Source: Cornus controversa (Eukaryota; Streptophyta; Magnoliopsida; Cornales; Cornaceae). Taken from it: a stretch of 64,000 nucleotides of DNA. Within the stretch, counting starts at the first letter, position 1. The number at the start of each line of letters is the position of its first letter. The DNA lies in contig CM048853.1 in assembly GCA_026545225.1 (NCBI GenBank), positions 17,238,755 through 17,302,754 on the forward strand. The letters are read 5' to 3'. A program made the translations under genes and the position numbers. Shown piece by piece: positions 1 to 9,013 of this stretch. The notes under the pieces were generated by a model. That model did not search any database and was not told the DNA's origin. It was given only the letters and a program-made list of their open reading frames with translations.

Positions 1-377
1 TGTATAGGAATTACCATTTCAAAGCAAAGTAATACGAATGATTCTAGGATGTTAGAATGAGAATTGAGTACAAATGCGTCAAGTGTGATGAATCAAAAAA
101 TACTGCAAAGAGACAATTTCGATCGTGTGAAATGCCTTTTTTGCACAATCGAAATGCCTTCGATTGTGCGAAATGGCATCGAGAATTTTGATAGAAGAGG
201 GTCCAATTTCTAGTGGGATTTCGATTATATTTTGCATGAACTTCAATTGAGCGAAGCATTTTGATCGTGCAAAAATTAGATTTTGCATGATCGATTATCT
301 TCAATTATGCGAAACTACAATTTCAATTGTGGGAAATTTGTATTCCACTCTATGTTTGTTATGCATGTATGGCTACG
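1..377 (+). repeat. 5' LTR of element A, first visible part
   Basis: Aligns with the 3' LTR from about 10796. The shared text includes the stretch around 42-120 (compare 10843-10920) and the words just before the insertion point (compare 10960-10975). It carries about eight variants of a word like TTTCGATTGTGCGAAA between 117 and 337, where the 3' LTR has a single one near 10917. The LTR is interrupted at 377 by a solo LTR and resumes at 3320. Confidence 0.8.
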
Positions 378-3314
378 TGTAGAAACCATGACCAATTTTG
401 GACAATTTATATTTTTTGCATTATAATTGCCATAAATGCATTTTGACTGATGTTAAGCATGGTTTGATTGTGGAGAATATGTTTGGGAAGTTGTGTAGAG
501 GTTTTGGTGAGTTTTTGGGATATTTGGAGAAGTTTAACTTTTTTGTCAAACGGGAGCCCGAGTGCGGTCCGGGTGGGTCTGGAAATTTGAAAAATTTTGG
601 AAAATAATTATTTTTGGTTTTAAACCAAATGAAATTTTTAGAGAGTTAAGAAAGTGATTTCAAGGCCATAGGATCTTTCGAAATTGAAAACGAAGGTCGG
701 GAGGGTACGTTAATTGGCCCGGGGGCATTTTAGTCATTTGCGCATCCTAAATATTTTAAATATTAAGGCTGAGAGATTCCAGCCATATCTCACAGCTGTT
801 TCTCTCTTTAAACTCTCCCATATTAATCCCTTCACATTTTCTCTACATTTGGAGTGGCTTTGGCTTGGATTTGAGACCTGCCGAAGAAGGAAAGTGTATA
901 AGGGATGGCTAGGGCTTCGATTTGAACCGAACAACCTCGCGTTTTGGAAATATCTTCCTTGGTGAGATTCTTGGAAGTTGCTTGAAAGTCATCCAACTTT
1001 GAGGTAGGGGTTCTCCTTCTTACTTAGTTGTCAATTCTAGGGTTTCGGGTGAAACGGTGAGAATGTGTATTGCATGAATGAGAGTGGTAAGAGGGGTAAG
1101 ATTAGGTGTTTTCTCCTTCCCTTGAGTCTCTCTATACAAATATGGTGTACCTTGTGATGTGTATAACATGAGGGGCAAGTATGTGAAAGCTTGAGAAAAT
1201 GAGAACATGTATGCTTATGTGCTTAATTTGATGTGCATATGTGACTATGTGCAATGTGAAACATATGTGATTGTGTGTTGATAATGTGATTTGAAATGCA
1301 TGCGAATTACTCATAGTAAGTGTATGCATTGGACAAAGTATGAATAATATGTGCTAAATTAAAATTTGTAGGCATATATAACTTATATACAAGACTTGAC
1401 ATATATGTGACTATATGTGTGTTTACGTGGAGGAAATGCATGTTAAGTACCTTTAGAACTAGCTTGTGCATTTGAGAAGCATGAAAATGATATGCTTGAC
1501 TTTATATACTCAAAATACATATATGGGGTAAATGTGAGGAGACGAGAAAAATGGACCGTGCATGGAATGTCAGAGAGGTCCAACCATGCTAAGTAGGGGC
1601 ATTCTTGTCCAATGAGGTATGACTATCGGAGTGGTCCCATCATACCAAGGCTAAGGCCTAGAATCAGATTAAATCCACTTTTGGTGAGTTGTCGGAGTTG
1701 TCCACTCACCTTGGGTCAAACCAAAATATTGCCAATGGAGTATGACATTGTCGGAGTTATCAATGTCATACAAATGAGTCAGAGGTGTCCTAGGTCACAT
1801 AATCTGTCGGAGCAATCCAAATCATGTTGGGGTATCAGAGTAGGACCGAGAGAGGAAAGACTATGGCCTTCCTTACATGATTTTTACTAAGCATGATATG
1901 TGTTTTAATGTATTCTTATATATGCATTGCTTATGTTTAAACTTGTGAAAGTTGAATGAGACATGTAATGTAGTAACATGCATTCATGTAGGTCGATGTC
2001 GAGTCGGCACCTAAGTGGGTTGAGGTATTCCTACTGAGCCATTGAAATGCCCACCCATTTTTCTCCAAACTTTTTACAAATAAGGCACCTATGACGGATG
2101 AGACTTGAATCATCAAGCGGGGTTCCTTGTAGCATTTTTGCTTCATTTTGGATATCGTAGATTTGGCTATCTATGCCGGCTTATGGCATGTGGATTTATG
2201 TTGTAATGATAGTCGTAGATGAATTGCAATGCTTTTGGACTATATGCATCTAATTCATGTACTATGGACTTGAGTATGTGATGATAATGTAATGTACATT
2301 TAGACTCATTTGTGTAATTTATGAGAATGAGGAGGATTCGTGGGAAATGTGTGTAATGATGGGGAAGGTTTGGATGACTGCATTATTTTGATTAATTGCA
2401 TGAGTTAGAACTTATGTATGATGATATTACTTTTCAATTACATTCATGGATGAGTTGTGATACTTGTGGTCTTAGTTGTGTATCTAATGGTATTGATGGA
2501 TAAACAATGGGAATGTGTGAGATGATGAGAAATATTTGGGTGAATGCATGATTTTAATCAAATGTATGATTTAGGACCACATGAAGTATATGTGAGATAT
2601 TTCAATGTTTTACATATTATAAAGAAGATATGTATGTTGCAGATTGAGAATTAAGATAAAAATGGTTAATCGTAATCACTTGGTGGATTTGTTGTTGTAA
2701 CAGATTGAGTGATTACGATACATCGTAATTCCAATTACAATGCATCGTGATGTGGCGATACATCGTAAACCCACTAACTATGCATCATAAATGGTTAAGA
2801 ATTCTATACAAAATTCAAAGGATTTCATAGGATGTTACGCATCTTTAGCGATGCATCGTAACCAACATTACGATACATCGTAATGTGTGGTTGGTGGATT
2901 GTTGAGATGGTGTTGGGAAATTTAGGGACGTCATGTAACGGACCCATAATAGATCATTGAGGTTGAGTCATACGTATGTTCGTATATAGGTAATTATAAT
3001 TTCGCATTGATTTAGTGATTGAGGTGGTGGATTAAAATTTAATGGACAAAATTGCCATTGTAATTACGAGCAAGCTCCGAAATTAGTCCAAACTTCAATC
3101 GGACAAGATTTCTTCGTTTTAAATTAGAATTAAGTATGGTGTCTTTTTAAATGAAGTATTTTTGAATCCTCTTTCTAGTTAAATAAGTATCATTCTGAAA
3201 TTCCAATCACACAGGGAGTTGAGTTCTGGAATTGAGCAGTTTATGAGTGCGAACCGGGTGGGACTTTTACTGTTCACCCTCGGTTCCCGGGGGGTCAGAA
3301 ATCAGGGCCTGACA
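378..3314 (+). mobile_element. Solo gypsy LTR (Tekay-like), TSD CTACG
   Basis: A 2,937-bp LTR beginning TGTAGAAACCATGACC and ending CCTGACA. It is flanked by CTACG at 373-377 and 3315-3319, and splits the 5' LTR of element A. It belongs to the same broad family as the LTRs at 9014, 23737 and 38308, sharing the start block with the words CCATAAATGCATTTTGA, the region near 1994-2112 and the 3' palindrome cassette. No internal coding region is present, so it is the usual product of recombination between two LTRs. It contains the clearest stem-loop array in the window (1560-1831). Confidence 0.88.
1560..1831 (+). repeat. Array of stem-loops with conserved loop and varying stems, inside solo LTR
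   Basis: Six units in 270 bp. Units: 1560-1589 (GCATGG/CCATGC), 1616-1646 (GGTATGA/TCATACC), 1683-1710 (GGTGAGT/ACTCACC), 1740-1771 (GTATGACATTG/CAATGTCATAC), about 1774-1800 (imperfect) and about 1798-1829 (ACATAAT against ATCATGT, one mismatch). The middle of each unit is a version of TCGGAGTTGTCC. Stems differ between units, yet each pairs with its own partner. Confidence 0.75.
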
Positions 3315-3319
3315 CTACG

Positions 3320-3587
3320 TGTGGAGCACATTGAGATGAATTGATGTTGGATTATACATATGTATATAAATGTACAAATGTGTAATTAAGTTTCTGCTAA
3401 AATTAAAGTAAAAGACAGTTCAATGGGGATTAATGGATGAGTTTACCCTCGGTCTCCAAGAGTCGAAAATTGGGGTATGATGAGTTGGTATGAAAATGGA
3501 ATATCATAGAGAGATTATAGATGTGAGGTGATGACATATGACATGATCACTCGTTAATTCTCGGGAGTCAAAAATTGAGGCGTAACA
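3320..3587 (+). repeat. 5' LTR of element A, remainder
   Basis: Continues the LTR after the solo-LTR insertion and aligns with 10983-11249 of the 3' LTR (shared text around GAGATGAATTGATGTTGG and GGTTCAATGGGGATTAA). It ends GGCGTAACA just before the primer-binding site. Confidence 0.8.
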
Positions 3588-3590
3588 ACT

Positions 3591-3608
3591 TGGTATCAGA
3601 GAGCTAGA
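3591..3608 (+). promoter_or_regulatory. Primer-binding site of element A (tRNA-Met type)
   Basis: TGGTATCAGAG follows the LTR end by three bases. This is the usual plant initiator-tRNA-Met complement used to prime reverse transcription in Tekay-type elements. Confidence 0.75.
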
Positions 3609-3834
3609 TTTAAATACCTAAGGACGAATGGTGAAATTTGATTATGTGTTATTTGGTAATAAGGACTTAAACTTGAGATTTATGAATTGTTTATGTGGAA
3701 CATGATTACTTACTTACATCTTTATAACATGCTAATTATGGAGTAACTTGGCATAACGTTGTGAAAACATGATGAGAGTTGTGTGAGCATGAAATTTTTA
3801 GTATTGAATCTTCTTATTATCTATATATAGCAAG

Positions 3835-4819
3835 ATGCTGCCACAAAGAGTTTGCGGAAGAGCAGTCGCAACAGCTCCAATTGATGGAGAACAATTTATG
3901 CCCGACATGGTCACAACCATGCGGCAAATTATGAGGGAAATGCAATAGGAGAATTAGGCTTCGCCTAGAGCCGCTCCTAGTAGAATGATGGTGGCTTTGA
4001 ACAATGTTAAGAAACATAGTCTGCCATCGTATGCTGGAGGGTCTAACCCTATGGTGGTCGAGAGTTGGTTGGATGATATGGTTAACTTCCTTACTGCTCT
4101 AAAGGTAGAGAAGGATTTAAAGGTGAAAGTGGCCACCCATCATCTTATGGGTGAGGCTAACTGTTGGTGAAAGTTTATCGAGATCTACCATGACATCGAG
4201 GCGATGGATTGGGATACTTTCCAAGATCTCTTCTTTGAGAAGTACTTTCCAGTAACGATGAAAAATAGTTTAAGGCAGGAATTCTATGAGTTGGAACAAG
4301 ACAACATGACAATGATGGAGTATGAGATGAAGTTCACATCCGTGGCTTGTTTTGCACCGAAAGTGATCCCTCCTGAGGAGCTAAAAGTGAAGAAGTTTGT
4401 AAGAGGTCTCCAAACTTTTATAAGGGATAAAATTGCAGTTTTGGGCTTACCAAGTTACGCTATGGTAATGGAGAAAGCCTTGGTGGCATAGGAGGTTAGT
4501 AATGACAATCAAAGGGCTAGAGAAGCAAGGAATCAGGCTAAGAGTGCTGGGAAATCTTCTAATGGTCAGGGGAGGAAGAAGCACAAAGATAGTGCATCGC
4601 TTTCTCAATGGGAGCAGCAGGCTCGCACGGCACCATGACTCTGTCTACTGGACCTTTACGATCTTTGGTGGTATGTTATCAACTTATCACTACTAGCAGT
4701 CCGGTCATTACAAATCAAAGTGCCCCCAAAGGCAAATTGTGGCATCCGTGTTAGTGATATTGGGAGGGGAGCGAACATGCTTCCATTGCCGTCAGCCCGG
4801 ACATGTTAGAGCGAACTGC
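3835..4819 (+). pseudogene. Element A gag remnant with CCHC zinc knuckle
   Basis: Starts MLPQRVCGRAVATAP. It contains a retrotransposon gag core (LPSYAGGSNPMVVESWLDDM near 4021, then a capsid-like helical block to about 4490) and a zinc knuckle CFHCRQPGHVRANC at 4778-4819 (C-X2-C-X4-H-X4-C), which in this family binds the element RNA. The reading is broken. A MITE has inserted just after the knuckle. Confidence 0.8.
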
Positions 4820-4828
4820 CCTCAGAGG

Positions 4829-5382
4829 TAGGGGTGCACAAAAAATCTGTAAATCCGTGAATTCAATCCTATCCGATCCGATTCGGATGAATCCGATCCG
4901 ATTCGTTAGCTAATGGATTGGTGGCGGATAAAAAAATTAAAATCCGTTAGCTACGGATTCGAGGGTCAAAAATTTGATCTAATCCGCAGTCCGATCCATG
5001 GCAATCCGTGGCAATATATTTATATATATAATTAGTAATTATATGTATAATAATACAGTATGTTACATACTTACATGGGTAAACCTAAAAACTCAATATA
5101 TATTATATTTGTTTATTTAACAATTGTGTTCATTTAAAAAGTGTTGTGTTTGTTGTTCAATTTTTTTTTGGAATTTTTGAAATAGAAAAAAAAAATTCAA
5201 ATAGGAGTAATAGCCCAATCCGTCAATCCGATCCGATCCGATCTGATATGTTCAATTACGGATCGGATCGGATTGGTGGATTGCCACGGATCAGATCGGA
5301 TTGAATTTTTGCCAATTCGTAATCCGTGGATCGGATTAGGATTATCTATAATCAGATCCGATCCGATCTGTGGTCACCCCTA
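4829..5382. mobile_element. hAT-type MITE with 8-bp TSD CTCAGAGG
   Basis: A 554-bp non-coding element. CTCAGAGG occurs at 4821-4828 and 5383-5390, and the inner ends are TAGGGGTGCACA and, read inward from the right, TAGGGGTGACCACAG. An 8-bp target duplication with TAGGGGTG ends is typical of hAT superfamily MITEs. Both subterminal regions are rich in the word ATCCGATCCG and its complement (for example 4868-4905 and 5220-5285), so the element could fold back on itself. The middle is AT-rich. It split the gag region of element A, so it arrived later. Confidence 0.85.
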
Positions 5383-5465
5383 CTCAGAGGTAGGGTACAC
5401 ACAATGGTTTGGGGTCTCAACAGAGGACCACACCAGCTACTACAATTTAGTCTAGCCATAGAGCG

Positions 5466-6095
5466 TTGACACCGCCTCAGCCAGCAGATTCAGTTCAGGG
5501 TTCTCTGGCAGCGAGAGGTTCTACGCCTGCTTCTAGTCAGCAGTCGAAGTTTCAGGGGATTGGTCAGCGTGGTCAGCAAACTCAGGGTCATGTTTTCACA
5601 CTTGCTCAGGCAGAGGATATACCAGGACCGTTTGTGGTTAGAGGTATTTTTTTAATTTTTAGCTTGTGGGCTAGGGTGTCAATAGATTCAGATGCATCTC
5701 ATTCATTCATATCTGCTGCATTTGTTTATGCCTTAGGGTTGGATGTGCCATCACTAGAGTCTACATTGTCCATTGATACGCCTATTGGGGGTAAAGTTAC
5801 CCTGGGTAGAGTATGTCGGTCTTATGAGATCGAGGTTGCGGGACATTGACTAGTATTCGACTTTGTGTTACTAGACAGGACCACCTTTGATGTCATTCTA
5901 GGTATGGATTGGTTGTCTACGTTTAGAGCCATAATTGACTGTCTTTGTAGGAGAGAGACAGTGTGCACACCCGAGGGTGATTACTTCTATTTTGTGGGAG
6001 AGCGGGATGATTTCTACATTTCGTCATTGCTTAGTTTTGGTGCTCAGAACGAGATTGGTTGTTTCCTAGCTAACTTATTAGCCAAGGACGATTAA
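5466..6095 (+). pseudogene. Element A protease region
   Basis: A retropepsin-like block. It shows a DS-A-SHSFIS active-site context near 5690-5715, a following A-L-GLDVPSLES stretch, and a downstream ILGMDWLSTFRAIIDC block near 5890-5940 that is characteristic of plant gypsy proteases. A Q-rich linker precedes it. Fossil, broken. Confidence 0.75.
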
Positions 6096-6099
6096 GTTA

Positions 6100-7400
6100 T
6101 GACTCATAGAGGGTTTCGATCGGTTGTGTTTGATTTCCTAGATGTATTTCTAGGGGACTTGATAGAGTTACCCCCGATGTGGGACATAGTGTTTAGCATT
6201 GATCTTGCTCCCGATACCATCCCCATCTTTATGGCACTGTACCATATGGCTCAGGCATAATTAAAGAAGTTGAAGGATCAATTGCAAAAGTTGTTAGATA
6301 AAGGATTTGTACGGCCTAGTACATCACCTTGGGGAGCTCGGGTCCTATTTGCTAAGAAGAAGGACTGAACTTTACGGTTATGTATAGATTACTGGAAATT
6401 GAACTAAGCAACAATTAAGAACAAGTATCATTTACCAATGATAGATGACTTGCGTATTTTTCAAAGATCGACTTGAGGTCGGGGTATTACCAGTTGAGAG
6501 TAGGGGAAGAGGACATTCCGAAGACAGCTTTTCGGACTAGGTATGGACACTATAAGTTTTTAGTGATGCCATTTGGTTTGACAAACACACCGGCGATATT
6601 CATGGACTTAATGAACCGAGTCTTTAGCGAGTACTTGGACAGATTTGTGGTAGTATTTGTGGATGAAATTCTCATGTATTCTCCTTCTATAGAGGAGCAT
6701 GAAATCCATTTGAGGACCATGTTACAAATTTTGAGGGAGCACCGTTTATATGCCAAATATGAAAAGTGTGAATTTTGGCTAATAGAAGTGAAGTTCCTTA
6801 GATACGTGGTGTCGGAAGGAGGAGTCTTCGTAGATCCTTCTAAGATTGAAGCTGTAATGAATTGGGAAAGACCAAAGAACGTATTTGAGATACATAGCTT
6901 CTTGGGACTAGTAGGTTATTACCGATATTTTGTAATAGACTTTTCAAAGTTAGCAGCGTCGATAACTAAACTTACTCATAAAGGAGTTAAGTTTGTGTGG
7001 AATGATGCTTGCGAGCATTCTTTTATGGAGTTGAAGAGTAAAATTACTAGTGCTCCTATTTTGATAATTCCCAAATGTGGTTTGGGTTATGTAATCTACT
7101 GTGACACTTCACGGGATGGATTGGGATGTGTGTTAATACAAACCGAGAAGGTTGTTGCATATGGTTCCCAACATTTGAAGACACATGAACAAAATTACCC
7201 AACTCATAACTTGGAGTTAGCGGTGGTAATTTTTGCATTGAAAATGTGGAGGCATTATTTGTACGGGAAATTTTTTGAAATTTTGTCCGATCATAAGAGC
7301 CTAAAGTACCTTTTCACACAAAAGGGCTTGAATAAGAGGCAAATGAGGTGAGTGGAGTACATAGAAGACTAACTTTGATCTTCAATATCGCCCAAGGAAA
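6100..7400 (+). pseudogene. Element A reverse transcriptase and RNase H region
   Basis: The RT fingers/palm text [11 protein letters not shown]-like, [20 protein letters not shown] and a palm FVDE-I-MYS block occur at about 6470-6690. The connection domain [13 protein letters not shown] lies near 6898. RNase H text ([41 protein letters not shown]) lies at 7100-7315. This is the standard Ty3/gypsy order. The best surviving stretch is 6473-7351; flanking parts are broken. Confidence 0.85.
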
Positions 7401-7406
7401 GCTAAT

Positions 7407-8921
7407 GTGGTTGCTGATGATTTGAGTAGAAAATCACATGGTACTTTGACAAGTATTGCCATCCGAGAATGGAAAATGATGGAGGACATCTCAGAAATGG
7501 GATTGTACTTTAGTGAGGGTGGTGAACCGGCGACATTGTTCACACTCATTGCACAATCAACTCTTGTGAGTAGAGTGGTTGAGGAGCAAAGAAATGATAG
7601 TGAGATAGAGAACATTCGCACTCAGATTTGGGGTGGTGAAGTGGTAGAGAATTGGAGTGTTCATTCTGATGGAGTCATGATGTTCAAATGGAAAATGGTT
7701 ATACCATTGGTGTGTAGGCATGAAGTTCTCAGAGAGTTTCTTAGCTCTAGACTTGTAATGCATCTCGGTGGCACCAAAATGTATCACAATTTGCATAGGC
7801 AATATTGGTGGAAGGGTATGAAAAAGGTGTCTCACTTGTCAGCAAGTGAAGGTCGAGCATCAAAGACTGGCGGGTTTGTTGCAACCATTACTAGTGGCTA
7901 TGTGGAAGTGAGAACATGTCACTATGGACTTTGTGACGGGGTTACCAAGGTCGAGGAAGAGTCACGACGCAGTTTGGGTCATTGTGGATAGATTGACCAA
8001 GGTGGCTCATTTCCTTCCAATTTGAGTGACAAATGATGTGGATACTTTTAGTCGATTGTATGTTGATCAAATTTTGAGACTACACGGAGTGCCAATTTTC
8101 ATTGTGTCCGATAGAGATCCGAGGTTTATGTCACAATTTTGGCAGAGTTTTTAGGTTGCACTTGATATAGACCTCCATTTCAGTATAACTTTCCATCCTC
8201 AGACAAATGGTCAGTCAGTGCATACCATACAGATTTTGGATGATATATTTCGGGCATGTGCACATGATTTTTTAGGTAGTTAGGAGGATCACCTTCCATT
8301 GGTGGAGTTTGCATACAATAATAGCTATCAAGCTAGTATTGAGATGGCTCCATTTGAGGCACTATATAGTAGACCTTGTAGGTCACTCGTATGTTGGACA
8401 GAGGTTGGTGACACTATTGCCTTGGGTCTGGATATAGTTCATGAGACTACAAAAGGATAAAGATAATAAGGCAACGATTGCTTATAGCTCAAAGTCACCA
8501 GAAATACTATGTCGATAGAAGGTAACGACCTTTGGCATTTGAGGTGGGGGACCATGTCTTTCTAAAGGTCTCACCACGATGGGGTTTGATGTGGTTTGGG
8601 CGTAGCGGCAAGTTAACGCCACAGTTTATCAGTCCGTTTGAGATATTGGATTGTTCAAATGAGGTTGCATATTGCTTGACATTACCACCGCAAATGTCAA
8701 GTGTGCACAATACTTTTCACATTTCTATGTTGAGAAAGTATGAGCTGGATCATTCACATGTGCTAGATTGGACAGATCTTGAGGTGGAGGAGGACGTGTC
8801 TTACGAGGATAGGCCAATTCAGGGTTTGAACTCTAGAGATCAAGTGCTTAGAGGCAAAATCATTCCATTGCTCAAAGTACTTTGGAGGCATCATGGAGTC
8901 GAGGAGGCTAAGTGGGAGTAG
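7407..8921 (+). pseudogene. Element A integrase and chromodomain-like tail
   Basis: It begins with the RNase H/integrase linker (VADDLSRKSHG), followed by the zinc-binding region around 7755-7840 (MHLGGTKMYHNLHRQYWWKGM) and a core-domain remnant at 7900-8400. The C-terminal GPF/GPY-type and chromodomain-like region is at 8532-8921 (FEVGDHVFLKVSP, LPPQMSSVHNTFHISMLRKY, VLRGKIIPLLKVLWRHHGVE). The tail places the element among the chromoviruses, whose chromodomain is thought to guide integration to heterochromatin. Fossil, broken. Confidence 0.8.
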
Positions 8922-9013
8922 GAAGTAAAGGTCCGCTCAAAGTACCCTGAGTTATTTATCACTTGAGGTATGTTTCTAATTTCGAGAACGAAATTCCTTG
9001 AAGGTGGGGAGGT

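Noticed and set aside
1612-1890. 92-residue open frame on the plus strand
   Set aside because: It is the stem-loop array read as protein. No family resemblance, and the matching array in other LTRs gives different peptides.
3591-3608. TGGTATCAGAG words (also at 26551, 46550, 55623, 60584) considered as tRNA genes
   Set aside because: Only the 3'-end complement of initiator tRNA is present, always just after an LTR end; they are primer-binding sites.
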